The position numbers and the translations under genes were made by a program. A stretch of 33,538 nucleotides of DNA from Sphingomonas sanguinis (GTDB taxonomy: Bacteria; Pseudomonadota; Alphaproteobacteria; Sphingomonadales; Sphingomonadaceae). The stretch covers positions 1 to 33,538 of the forward strand of contig NZ_LDTE01000061.1 in NCBI RefSeq assembly GCF_001476905.1, read 5' to 3'. Below, one piece after another: positions 1-7,193 of this stretch (positions are counted from its first letter, which is position 1; each line of letters starts with the position of its first letter). A model generated the notes under the pieces. That model was not told the DNA's origin. It saw only the letters and a list, made by a program, of their open reading frames with translations, and did not search any database.

Positions 1-4
1 TAGC

Positions 5-23
5 AGAGGTGTAGAAGAGACAG
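5..23. other. Probable sequencing-adapter remnant (Tn5 mosaic end)
   Basis: These 19 bases match the Tn5/Nextera mosaic end AGATGTGTATAAGAGACAG at 17 of 19 positions. Both differences, at 8 and 14, are T to G. The match sits at the very edge of the window, where an untrimmed adapter would be. Inference: bases 1-23 are technical, not genomic, and the real sequence begins near 24. Confidence 0.75.
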
Positions 24-41
24 CCTCCCGCCTGCGGGAGG
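24..41. repeat. Short GC-rich palindrome at contig edge
   Basis: An 8-base arm (24-31) pairs with 34-41 around a 2-base loop. The core is the same CTCCCGC/GCGGGAG core found in the repeats at 121 and 4783. It may be a third, truncated copy of that family. Confidence 0.5.
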
Positions 42-120
42 GGCGTGCCAAGCCCGAACGGTGAGCGCTTCTGCAAGCGATGATCGTGTTGTTTATGCCG
101 GACAATCGCCAAGCAACACG

Positions 121-171
121 CCCCTCCCGCAGGCGGGAGGGGATGGGGGAGGGCCAAGGTGTCTCACCGAG
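121..171. repeat. Dispersed REP-like intergenic repeat, copy 1
   Basis: This 51-base element starts with a CCCCTCCCGC/GCGGGAGGGG palindrome, then a G-rich tract and the tail GTCTCACCGAG. It is nearly identical to 4783-4832, with about three differences including one indel. It lies just downstream of era (minus strand). Both copies lie in non-coding DNA near gene ends, typical of REP-type repeats. Confidence 0.75.
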
Positions 172-189
172 CCCCCACCCCGAACAAAA

Positions 190-1086
190 TCAATCCACCC
201 AATCCAACCCGATATCCTTGTAAACCGAACGATCCTCGTCCCAGCCGGGCTTGACCTTCACATGCAGGTACAGGTGAACCTTGTGCCCCAGGATGCGCGA
301 CAGTTCCTCGCGGGCCTTGGCCCCGATTTCCTTGATCCGCATCCCGTTCTTGCCCAACACGATGGCGCGCTGGGTCGGGCGTTCGACCAGGATCTGCTGG
401 TGGATCTCGACCGATCCGTCCTCGCGCTCCTTATAGGCCTCGGTCTCGACCGCGCTGGCGTAAGGCAGCTCGGCGTGAAGCTGGAGGTAGATCTGCTCGC
501 GCGTCACCTCGGCGGCCAGTGCGCGTTCGGTGGCGTCGGACACCTGGTCTTCGGGGTAATGCCACGGCCCCTCGGGCATCAGCTTGGCGAAGTGCGCCTT
601 CAGCTCGGGCAGGCCATCGCCGGTCTGGGCTGAGACGAACCAGATTTCGTCGAACGGCACGACCGCATTCAGCTTCTCGGCATGACCCAGCAGCCGCGCC
701 TTATCGGCGATGTCGACCTTGTTGAGGATCAGATGCTTGGGCTCGGGCCGGTGCGCGATCGACTCGGCGATGGCGGTGACCTTGGAGCCGATGCCGCCCT
801 TGCCGTCGACGACCAGCGCCAGGATATCAGCGCCCTCCGCGCCTTCCCAGGCGGCGGCGACCATCGCGCGGTCCAGGCGGCGCTTGGGCTCGAAGATGCC
901 GGGCGTGTCGACCAGCAGGATCTGCGCGTCCCCCTCGATCGCGACGCCGAGCAGCTTGGCGCGGGTCGTCTGCGCCTTGGGGCTGACGATGGCGACCTTC
1001 TGGCCGACCAGCGCATTGACGAGGGTGGATTTGCCGGCATTGGGCGCGCCGACGACGGCCACGAGGCCGCAACGTTGTTCAGTCAT
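190..1086 (-). CDS. era: GTPase Era
   Basis: Era is a Ras-like GTPase that binds the 3' end of 16S rRNA and helps late 30S assembly, working with the cytoplasmic face of the membrane. The 298-residue protein matches the usual family length of about 300. Visible motifs are the P-loop GAPNAGKS (13-20), G3 DTPG (60-63) and G4 NKVD (122-125). The C-terminal third holds the KH RNA-binding domain, with GKNGMRIKEIG as its GxxG-containing loop. In many proteobacteria era follows lepB-rnc in one operon. Here a plus-strand gene and an inverted repeat separate it from rnc, so it probably has its own promoter in 1087-1222. I saw no convincing one there. Confidence 0.97.
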   Translation of the reverse strand: MTEQRCGLVAVVGAPNAGKSTLVNALVGQKVAIVSPKAQTTRAKLLGVAIEGDAQILLVDTPGIFEPKRRLDRAMVAAAWEGAEGADILALVVDGKGGIGSKVTAIAESIAHRPEPKHLILNKVDIADKARLLGHAEKLNAVVPFDEIWFVSAQTGDGLPELKAHFAKLMPEGPWHYPEDQVSDATERALAAEVTREQIYLQLHAELPYASAVETEAYKEREDGSVEIHQQILVERPTQRAIVLGKNGMRIKEIGAKAREELSRILGHKVHLYLHVKVKPGWDEDRSVYKDIGLDWVD

Positions 1087-1222
1087 GCCCTAGCGGTACA
1101 GGTCCGGCCCCCTTCCCGCAACGGCCAGCCCACATGGACGGAATGTAATGGTCCGATCACGGAACGGCCAAGCCGCCGCGCGCATTTTTCCTGCCACGAT
1201 TTCCAGACGCAGGAGAGTTGCC

Positions 1223-1444
1223 ATGAAGACCCTCATCACCGCCCTGTCGGCCGCCGCACTGCTGACCGTCGCAGGTCCCGCCTCGGCCAAGGGTTGCCTG
1301 AAGGGCGCGGCGGTCGGCGGCGTCGGTGGCCATTTCGTCGGCAAGGGCCATGCCGTCCTAGGCGCGGCGGCGGGCTGCGCGATCGGCCATCACCGCGCCA
1401 AAGTGCAGGCCAAGAAACAGGCCGCGGCGGCCAAGGGGCGCTGA
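1223..1444 (+). CDS. Small secreted glycine-rich (glycine-zipper-like) protein
   Basis: This 73-residue protein has a clear signal peptide: MKT, a hydrophobic stretch, and an ASA cleavage site near residue 22. The mature part is rich in Gly, Ala and Lys, with spaced glycines (GAAVGGVGGHF, then VLGAAAGCAIGHH) like glycine-zipper outer-membrane or periplasmic proteins. It ends in a Lys/Ala-rich tail. I chose the ATG at 1223 because AGGAGAG (1211-1217) lies at good spacing and the signal peptide begins there; an upstream in-frame ATG at 1148 would hide it. A TGTAAT -10-like hexamer lies at 1144, without a good -35 box. The function is unknown. The gene diverges from era and converges on rnc. Confidence 0.75.
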   Translation: MKTLITALSAAALLTVAGPASAKGCLKGAAVGGVGGHFVGKGHAVLGAAAGCAIGHHRAKVQAKKQAAAAKGR

Positions 1445-1481
1445 GCCCAGTGACCGGGTGGGCAGCGTCATGAATCCAACT

Positions 1482-1596
1482 GTTCCCCGACGAAGGCCGG
1501 GGCCCATATTCCGCACAGCTGCCTGTTCGCCAAAGCGCCAGACAGACACCGTTCTCTATAGCGCATAGAAACTGGACCCCGGCCTTGCAGGGGAAC
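1482..1596. repeat. Inverted repeat pair between convergent genes
   Basis: The arms at 1482-1506 and 1573-1596 are inverted near-copies (GTTCCCC...GGCCGGGGCCCA against TGGACCCCGGCC...GGGGAAC), about 66 bases apart. They fill the gap between the 3' ends of the small secreted-protein gene and rnc. The structure fits a paired REP-like element, and it could also act as a two-way barrier to transcription. No transposase or target duplication is visible. Confidence 0.65.
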
Positions 1597-1604
1597 AGAA
1601 GGGT

Positions 1605-2270
1605 TTAGGCCTTCAGCTTCGCCAACAACGCCTTGGCAGCGGCCGTCTCGGCTTCCTGCTTGTTGGCTCCCGTTGCGCTGGCTTCCGCCGTGCGACCGAT
1701 CCGCACCGTCACGGTGAAGCGCGGCGCGTGATGCGGGCCCGAACGGTCCGTCACCACATATTCCGGGGCCTTGCGATTATGCGCGGCGGCCCATTCCTGC
1801 AGCGCGGATTTGGGATGCTGCGGTGCCTTGCCTTGCGAGTGCACCCGGTCGCCCCAGGCCTGGCGGATAAAGGCGCGCGCCGCGTCCAGCCCCGCCTCGC
1901 GATACCAGGCACCAATGAGCGCCTCCATCACGTCGCCGAGCACATTGTCGCTGTCCGACGCGCCGTCGTCGCGCGCCTGCTTGCCGAGGCGCAAGTGATC
2001 GCGCACACCCAGGTCCCGGGCGACATCCGCACAGACCGCGCCGGTCACCAGCGAATTGAGCCGCCGCGACAGCTGCCCCTCGGGCTCGTTCGGGAACTGC
2101 TCCCACAGCCATTCGGCCATGACCAGACCCAGCACCCGGTCACCCAGAAACTCCAGCCGTTCGTAATTCTCGGCGGCCTGGCTGCCATGGGTCAGCGCCC
2201 GGTGAAAAGGGACGCTATCCTTGGGCGCACGTCCCAGAACCTGCGCCAGCCAGTCATCCACCGCGCTCAA
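1605..2270 (-). CDS. rnc: Ribonuclease III
   Basis: RNase III cuts double-stranded RNA in rRNA precursors and some mRNAs. The 221-residue protein (E. coli 226) carries the signature ERLEFLGD (37-44). Likely Mg-binding residues are E40, D44, D113 and E116. A C-terminal dsRNA-binding domain starts near 150 and includes the GANKQEAETAAAKALL helix. I place the start at TTG 2270: this TTG overlaps the lepB TGA by 4 bases, GGAGAAGGG lies just upstream, and the resulting N-terminus fits the family. A longer frame from 2330 lies inside lepB and adds residues the family lacks. Expression is probably coupled to lepB translation. Confidence 0.93.
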   Translation of the reverse strand: MSAVDDWLAQVLGRAPKDSVPFHRALTHGSQAAENYERLEFLGDRVLGLVMAEWLWEQFPNEPEGQLSRRLNSLVTGAVCADVARDLGVRDHLRLGKQARDDGASDSDNVLGDVMEALIGAWYREAGLDAARAFIRQAWGDRVHSQGKAPQHPKSALQEWAAAHNRKAPEYVVTDRSGPHHAPRFTVTVRIGRTAEASATGANKQEAETAAAKALLAKLKA

Positions 2271-3061
2271 AACCCTTCTCCGATCCGGTTCCAGCGCGCG
2301 GCCGATACCCAGGTCCAGGGCTTGATCCACTCGGCCGAGCCATCGGTCGAGAAGAAGGTGATCGCAGCGCGCCCTTCCAGCCGCTCCATCGGGATCATGC
2401 CCATGCCCTGGGGCGGCGCGAACCGGCTGTCCGCCGAGTCGTCGCGATTATCGCCCATCAGGAAGACATGGCCCTCGGGCACCTTGTAGAGGACGGTATC
2501 GTCGCGATCGGGGAAGTTGCCCTGGTCGAGCACGTCATAGCTCTTGCCGTTCGGCAACGTCTCACGGAACCGGGCATAGCGGCAGACCGGCTTGCCATCG
2601 ACGGTATCGACGAACGGTCCGCATTCCTTGAAGCCGAAATTGGGGGTCAGCGGCAGGACGAAGTCGGCGACGCGCTGCTTGGGGATGGGGCGGCCGTTCA
2701 GGACCACCTGACCGTTCGTCACCTGGATCGTATCGCCGGGCAGGCCGATCACCCGCTTGATGACGTCATGATCGTCCGGCCCCGGCGAGCGGAATACCAC
2801 CACATCGCCGCGCGTCGGCGCACGGCTCAGGATATGACCGGGCAGCAGCGGCAGGCCGAACGGCAGCGACCAGCGCGAATAGCCGTAATTCCACTTGGTC
2901 ACGAACAGATAGTCGCCGATCAACAGGCGCGGCAGCATCGATTCCGACGGGATGACGAACGACGTCACGATAAAGCTGCGCAGGATGAAGACGAACAGGG
3001 CCAGCTTCAGGAAGAAGCGCAGCGTGTCCTTCGTCTCCGACGTTTTGGGTGTATCGGCCAT
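2267..3061 (-). CDS. lepB: Signal peptidase I
   Basis: This membrane serine protease removes signal peptides from exported proteins on the outer face of the inner membrane. It has 264 residues. A single N-terminal membrane segment spans about 16-36, followed by the box IPSESM with likely nucleophile Ser41. The catalytic Lys lies in DVIKRVIGLPGD, and GDNRDDSADSR is the conserved late box. I chose ATG 3061, where the MADTPKTSE N-terminus begins; a TTG at 3097 would add 12 residues. A 7-base-pair hairpin (3067-3085) sits five bases before the ATG and no clear ribosome site is visible. The gene starts the lepB-rnc unit and diverges from dedA. Confidence 0.95.
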   Translation of the reverse strand: MADTPKTSETKDTLRFFLKLALFVFILRSFIVTSFVIPSESMLPRLLIGDYLFVTKWNYGYSRWSLPFGLPLLPGHILSRAPTRGDVVVFRSPGPDDHDVIKRVIGLPGDTIQVTNGQVVLNGRPIPKQRVADFVLPLTPNFGFKECGPFVDTVDGKPVCRYARFRETLPNGKSYDVLDQGNFPDRDDTVLYKVPEGHVFLMGDNRDDSADSRFAPPQGMGMIPMERLEGRAAITFFSTDGSAEWIKPWTWVSAARWNRIGEGF

Positions 3062-3187
3062 GGCCAGCGGGTTCGCGCAACCCGCCGGTTCCGTCAAGCG
3101 GCGTCATCAGGCGGTCAGGCTCTTTCGCCGAGTGCCCAAGCGCTTTACGGGAACCGCCCCTGCCCTCATCGGTACATCCCTGCACGC

Positions 3188-3793
3188 ATGACCGATTTCA
3201 TTCTCAACCTGATCGCCTGGGGCGGCTATTTCGGCATCTTCCTGCTGATGGCGCTGGAAAACATCATTCCGCCGATCCCGTCAGAGGTCATCATGGGCCT
3301 GGGCGGCATGGCGGTGGCACGGGGGCAGATGGAGATGATCCCGCTGATCCTCTGGGGCACGGCGGGGACGACGGCGGGCAATTATGCCTGGTACGGGGTC
3401 GGGCGCTATATCGGTTACGAGCGCTTCCGCCCCTTTATCGACAAGCATGGCCGCTGGCTGACCATGGAGTGGCGCGATGTCGAGCGATTGCACCTGTTCT
3501 TCGTCCGGCATGGCGGCTGGGTGGTGTTCGTGTTCCGCTTCATGCCCGCCTTCCGCACGCTGATCTCGCTGCCTGCGGGGATCACCCGCATGCCCTTGGG
3601 CAAGTTCCTGCTCTGGACCTTTGCGGGCAGCACGATCTGGAACGCGATCCTCGCTTATGCCGGACTGTGGCTGGGATCGAATTTCGAGGCGATCAACCGC
3701 TATATCGGTCCGGCGGCCATCGCGATGACGGTGGCGATCGTCATCGGCTATCTCTGGCGCGTGGTCACCTGGAAGCCCCACGGCAAACAGTAA
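3188..3793 (+). CDS. DedA family membrane protein
   Basis: DedA (SNARE-associated/VTT) proteins are inner-membrane proteins; several members flip undecaprenyl phosphate or phospholipids. The 201-residue protein has the family's early motif ENIIPPIPSEVIMGLGG (24-40). It also has the later motif with VFRFMPAFRTLISLPAG and a Gly/Lys segment before the last membrane helices. Hydrophobic segments lie near 5-25, 50-70, 135-155 and 170-190. The ATG at 3188 gives the usual N-terminus. Its stop codon at 3791-3793 directly abuts the stop of the convergent recombinase gene. The exact substrate cannot be told from sequence. Confidence 0.9.
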   Translation: MTDFILNLIAWGGYFGIFLLMALENIIPPIPSEVIMGLGGMAVARGQMEMIPLILWGTAGTTAGNYAWYGVGRYIGYERFRPFIDKHGRWLTMEWRDVERLHLFFVRHGGWVVFVFRFMPAFRTLISLPAGITRMPLGKFLLWTFAGSTIWNAILAYAGLWLGSNFEAINRYIGPAAIAMTVAIVIGYLWRVVTWKPHGKQ

Positions 3794-4672
3794 TCAGGCG
3801 CGCGGATGCGCGGTCCGGTACACGTCAAGCAAGTGCGCCGCATCGACCGCCGTATAGATCTGGGTCGAGCTGAGGCTGGCATGGCCGAGCAGTTCCTGGA
3901 GTTGGCGCAAGTCGGCTCCCCGCCCCAGCAGATGCGTCGCAAAGCTGTGCCGCAACGCGTGCGGCGTCGTCCGCCCGCCCAGCCCCAGCCGCTCGCGCGC
4001 GCCCTGCACCGCCCGCCGGATGATCGCGGGCGATAGCGGACCGCCCTTTGCGCCCCGAAACAGCGCTTCTTTCGGGATTAACGGATAGGGACTTTGCCCG
4101 GCATAAGCCTCGATCGCGGTACGCAGTTCGGGGAGCAGCGGGACGATCCGCGTCTTGCCGCGCTTGCCCGTCACCCGGATCGTCTCGCCCAGCGGCAGGA
4201 TATCGGCGGTCAGCGCCAAGGCCTCCCCGATACGCAGGCCCGCGCCATAGAGCAGCAACAGCACGGCCCAGTCGCGCGCCGCAATCCAAGGTTCGGCGGC
4301 ATGGTCTCCTATATCCTCACCCAGCGCCATGATGTCGGCGGGCGACTGGGGGCGCGGCAGGCTGCGCTTGCGACGGGGTCCCTTCAGGGCGGGCGGCCCT
4401 ACGCCGGCCCAATGAAGGAAAGTCCGCACTGCTGACAATTCCCGCGCGGTCGAGGACGCCGCCAGTCCCTCGCCCCGACGCCGCGCCAGATAAGCCCGCA
4501 GGTCGGCGGCGGTGATGCGGGCCAGCGCCGCGCCGTCGATGGCTTCTCCCCAATGTTCGGAGAGAAAAGCGCAAAGCCGCTCCGCCGTCGTGACATAGGC
4601 ACGCACCGTATGGTCGGAACGACGCAGGTCGACGGTCAGGTGGCGGTAATAGTCGGCGATCAGCGTAGTCAT
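3794..4672 (-). CDS. xerC: Tyrosine recombinase XerC/XerD family
   Basis: Xer recombinases resolve chromosome dimers at dif by site-specific recombination. The 292-residue length matches XerC/XerD (about 298). An N-terminal SAM-like DNA-binding domain (about 1-90) precedes the catalytic domain. The full catalytic set is present: R147 in AGLRIGE, K170 in TGKRGK, H238 and R241 in HALRH, H264 in LGHASLSS, and nucleophile Y273. With no integrase-type extension or phage genes nearby, this is a housekeeping enzyme. XerC rather than XerD is a judgement from overall similarity and is less certain. The window holds no obvious dif site. Confidence 0.88.
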   Translation of the reverse strand: MTTLIADYYRHLTVDLRRSDHTVRAYVTTAERLCAFLSEHWGEAIDGAALARITAADLRAYLARRRGEGLAASSTARELSAVRTFLHWAGVGPPALKGPRRKRSLPRPQSPADIMALGEDIGDHAAEPWIAARDWAVLLLLYGAGLRIGEALALTADILPLGETIRVTGKRGKTRIVPLLPELRTAIEAYAGQSPYPLIPKEALFRGAKGGPLSPAIIRRAVQGARERLGLGGRTTPHALRHSFATHLLGRGADLRQLQELLGHASLSSTQIYTAVDAAHLLDVYRTAHPRA

Positions 4673-4782
4673 GGGGGCAGTGTAGGCCCGTTACCCAGTG
4701 CGGGCGAGACGTTTGCCGTGTTTGGCCCCCGCTGCCCGGCCCTCTACGCCAAGAGCACTTCCAACGATCGCCTCTAACCGCT

Positions 4783-4888
4783 CCCCTCCCGCAAGCGGGA
4801 GGGGATGGGGGAGGGCCAGGGGTCTCACCGAGACCAGTCATCATGGCCCTTGCCCCTCCCCAACCCCTCCCCCTGCCGGGAGAGGGGC
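4783..4888. repeat. Paired REP-like repeat, including copy 2 of the 121-171 element
   Basis: Bases 4783-4832 nearly duplicate 121-171. The left arm (about 4782-4817) is also repeated in inverted orientation at 4845-4888, with imperfect matches, so the unit is a head-to-head pair. It lies in the 307-base gap between the start of xerC and the end of adk. The rest of this gap holds the adk terminator and no recognisable gene. Confidence 0.75.
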
Positions 4889-4922
4889 TTTTCAGGAAGG
4901 GAGCCTCGTCTACATCCCGACG

Positions 4923-4955
4923 AAAAAGGGGGCGCTCCCTCGCGGAAACGCCCCC
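4923..4955 (-). terminator. Intrinsic terminator after adk
   Basis: On the minus strand a perfect 7-base-pair stem (4949-4955 with 4928-4934, GGGGGCG/CGCCCCC) is followed by five T residues (4927-4923). It begins 25 bases after the adk stop. It marks the end of the ribosomal transcription block. Confidence 0.8.
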
Positions 4956-4979
4956 TCCCATATTTCGACCGAAGTCAGC

Positions 4980-5633
4980 TCAGCGATCGAGCACCGCGTC
5001 GATCGCCGCGCCCACCTCATCCATCGCCGCCATACCGTCGACCCGGGTCACGATGCCGCGCGCTTCGTAGATCGGCAGGATCGGCGCGGTCTTCGCCCGA
5101 TACTCCGCCATGCGCGTGCGCACCGTCTCGGCATTGTCGTCGGGGCGACGCTTGAACTCGGTCGAGCCGCAGACGTCGCAGACACCCTCGACCTGGGTCG
5201 GCTTGAAGCTGTCATGATAGCCCGCGCCGCACGAGGCGCAGGTGAAGCGCCCGGTGATCCGCTCGACCAGCGCATCCTCGTCGACCGCCAGTTCGATGAC
5301 GTGATCCAGCGTCTTGCCGCGCTCGGCCAGCAGCACGTCGAGCGCTTCGGCCTGGGCGGCGGTGCGGGGGTATCCGTCGAAGATCGCGCCGCCTTCGGCA
5401 TCGGCCTGATCCAGCCGCTCGCCGATCAACGCCGAGACGATCGCATCCGATACCAGCTCGCCTGCGTCCATCACCGCCTTGGCCTGGAGCCCGACGGGGC
5501 TGCCCGCCTTCACCGCCGCACGCAGCATGTCGCCGGTAGACAGCTGCACCATGCCGCGATTGGCCACCAGCCGCTGCGCCTGGGTCCCCTTGCCCGCACC
5601 CGGCGGACCCAGCAGGATGATGTTCACGCCCAC
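4980..5633 (-). CDS. adk: Adenylate kinase (zinc-finger LID type)
   Basis: Adenylate kinase catalyses ATP + AMP = 2 ADP in the cytosol. The 217-residue protein is the long form. It has the P-loop GPPGAGKGT (9-17), DGYPR (86-90) and a LID domain with four cysteines: C132, C135, C152 and C155 in a CxxC...CxxC pattern, predicting structural zinc. The E. coli enzyme lacks these cysteines. GTG 5633 lies six bases after a GGGGAG ribosome site; a second GTG at 5627 would give the more usual MNIILLG start and cannot be excluded. It follows secY by 38 bases and ends the block with a terminator. Confidence 0.97.
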   Translation of the reverse strand: MGVNIILLGPPGAGKGTQAQRLVANRGMVQLSTGDMLRAAVKAGSPVGLQAKAVMDAGELVSDAIVSALIGERLDQADAEGGAIFDGYPRTAAQAEALDVLLAERGKTLDHVIELAVDEDALVERITGRFTCASCGAGYHDSFKPTQVEGVCDVCGSTEFKRRPDDNAETVRTRMAEYRAKTAPILPIYEARGIVTRVDGMAAMDEVGAAIDAVLDR

Positions 5634-5671
5634 GTCACTCTCCCCTCTTTACCCTGAAATCCGCCCGCGCC

Positions 5672-7036
5672 TCAGCGCAGACGACCGCCCTTCAGCTTCG
5701 CCTTTTTGATCAGATCGCCATATTGATGCGCGAGCAAGTGGCTTTGGATCTGGGTCACCGTGTCCATCGTCACGTTGACCACGATCAGCAGGCTGGTGCC
5801 GCCCAGATAGAAGGGGATCTGCAGCGCCGAGACCAGATATTCGGGCAGCAGACAGATGATCGTCAGATAGGCCGCGCCGATGACCGTGATACGGGTCAGC
5901 ACGTAATCGAGATAGGTCTCGGTGTTCTTGCCCGGACGGATGCCGGGGATGAACCCGCCATAGCGCTTCAGGTTATCGGCCGTCTCTTCCGGGTTGAACA
6001 CCACCGCGGTGTAAAAGAACGAGAAGAAGATGATGCCCGCGCCGTAGAGCAGCATGTACACGGGGCTGCCGTGCTGCAGATACTGGTTCAGGCTAATGAT
6101 GAAGTCGCCCCAGCGGCTCTCGCCCGCCACGCGCTGGCCCGCAAACTGCGAGATGGTCAGCGGCATCAGCAGCAGCGACGAGGCGAAGATCGGAGGGATC
6201 ACGCCTGCGGTGTTGATCTTCAGCGGCAGGTGGCTGCGGTCGGCCTGCATGCCCCGCTGCGTTGCACGCTTCGGATACTGGATCAGGATGCGGCGCTGCG
6301 CGCGCTCCATGAAACAGATGAACAGGACGAGGACTACGACCGCCAGGATGATGAGGATCAGGCGCACCGGATCGATGCTGCCCGAACGCCCGCCTTCCAG
6401 CAGGTTGATCAGCGTGGTCGGCAGGTGGGCGACGATGCCCGCCATGATGATCAGCGACACGCCGTTGCCGATGCCGCGGCTGGTGATCTGCTCACCCAGC
6501 CACATCAGGAACATCGTACCGCCGATCAGCGAGATGACCGCCGCGATGCGGAAGGTCATGCCCGGCTCGATCACCGCCTGGATGCCCTGGCTGGCACCGA
6601 GGGTCTCGAGCCCGGCGGCGATGAAATACCCCTGGATCGCGGTCAGCAGCACCGTGCCGTAGCGCGTATACTGGTTCAGCTTCTTGCGGCCGCTTTCGCC
6701 TTCCTTCTTGATGGCGGCGAGCTGCGGGCTCAGCGAGGTCGCGAGCTGCACGACGATCGACGCCGTGATGTACGGCATCACGCCCAGCGCGATCAGCGAC
6801 ATACGGCTGAGCGAGCCGCCCGAGAAGGTGTTGAAGAAGTCGAGCACGCCGCCCGTGGTCTTCTGGCTCAGCAGGCCCAGCGCGGTCGGGTCGACGCCCG
6901 GCAGCGGAACATAGCTGAGCAGGCGGAAGACGATCAGCGCGCCGATCGTGAACCACAGCCGCTTCTTGAGGTCGGTGGCCTTGGCGAATTTCGCCAGGCT
7001 GATGCTTTGCGCCATCTGGTCGGCTGCGGATGCCAT
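5672..7036 (-). CDS. secY: Preprotein translocase subunit SecY
   Basis: SecY forms the protein-conducting channel of the SecYEG translocase in the inner membrane. The 454-residue protein has about ten hydrophobic segments. The N-terminal part contains FRLLSYVPLPGVD, the plug region follows GGSLSRMSLIALGVMPYITASI, and QYPKRATQRGMQ and RPGKNTETYLDYVLTRIT mark the cytosolic loops that contact SecA and ribosomes. ATG 7036 starts the conserved N-terminus. Unlike most neighbours it is preceded by a 157-base gap with two hairpins and a candidate promoter, which suggests it can be transcribed separately from the ribosomal genes upstream. Confidence 0.98.
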   Translation of the reverse strand: MASAADQMAQSISLAKFAKATDLKKRLWFTIGALIVFRLLSYVPLPGVDPTALGLLSQKTTGGVLDFFNTFSGGSLSRMSLIALGVMPYITASIVVQLATSLSPQLAAIKKEGESGRKKLNQYTRYGTVLLTAIQGYFIAAGLETLGASQGIQAVIEPGMTFRIAAVISLIGGTMFLMWLGEQITSRGIGNGVSLIIMAGIVAHLPTTLINLLEGGRSGSIDPVRLILIILAVVVLVLFICFMERAQRRILIQYPKRATQRGMQADRSHLPLKINTAGVIPPIFASSLLLMPLTISQFAGQRVAGESRWGDFIISLNQYLQHGSPVYMLLYGAGIIFFSFFYTAVVFNPEETADNLKRYGGFIPGIRPGKNTETYLDYVLTRITVIGAAYLTIICLLPEYLVSALQIPFYLGGTSLLIVVNVTMDTVTQIQSHLLAHQYGDLIKKAKLKGGRLR

Positions 7037-7060
7037 AGCTGTTGCGTTATCCTGGAAACG

Positions 7061-7095
7061 AAAAACGGCGGGATGCGTTTTGAACCGCCCCGCCG
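7061..7095 (-). terminator. Terminator-like hairpin in secY leader
   Basis: On the minus strand a 7-base-pair stem (7095-7089 with 7072-7066, CGGCGGG/CCCGCCG) is followed by TTTTT (7065-7061), 25 bases before the secY ATG. It could stop read-through from rplO or attenuate secY. The 5' arm overlaps the predicted transcription start of the promoter candidate at 7098-7125. Confidence 0.5.
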
Positions 7096-7097
7096 CT

Positions 7098-7125
7098 CAT
7101 ATAGGCGCGAAGACGCGCTTGTCTA
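7098..7125 (-). promoter_or_regulatory. Candidate secY promoter
   Basis: On the minus strand a TAGACA box (7125-7120) and a TATATG box (7103-7098) are separated by 16 bases. The start would fall near 7091. The -10 context GCCTATATGAG resembles that of the fusA candidate (GCCTATATAAG). Confidence 0.4.
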
Positions 7126-7134
7126 ACCCGGATG

Positions 7135-7181
7135 AAAAATCCGCCGCTGTCGGCGTGGCGTTTTGCCGGTGACAGCGGCGG
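7135..7181 (-). terminator. Intrinsic terminator after rplO
   Basis: A perfect 11-base-pair stem (7171-7181 with 7141-7151, CCGCCGCTGTC/GACAGCGGCGG) is followed on the minus strand by ATTTTT (7140-7135). It starts 13 bases after the rplO stop and would separate rplO from secY transcription, unless it is leaky. Confidence 0.7.
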
Positions 7182-7193
7182 AATTTATCCGAT

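Noticed and set aside
1148..1222. Longer N-terminus for the small secreted protein from ATG 1148
   Set aside because: It would place 25 Arg-rich residues before a clean signal peptide, and the good ribosome site AGGAGAG lies before ATG 1223.
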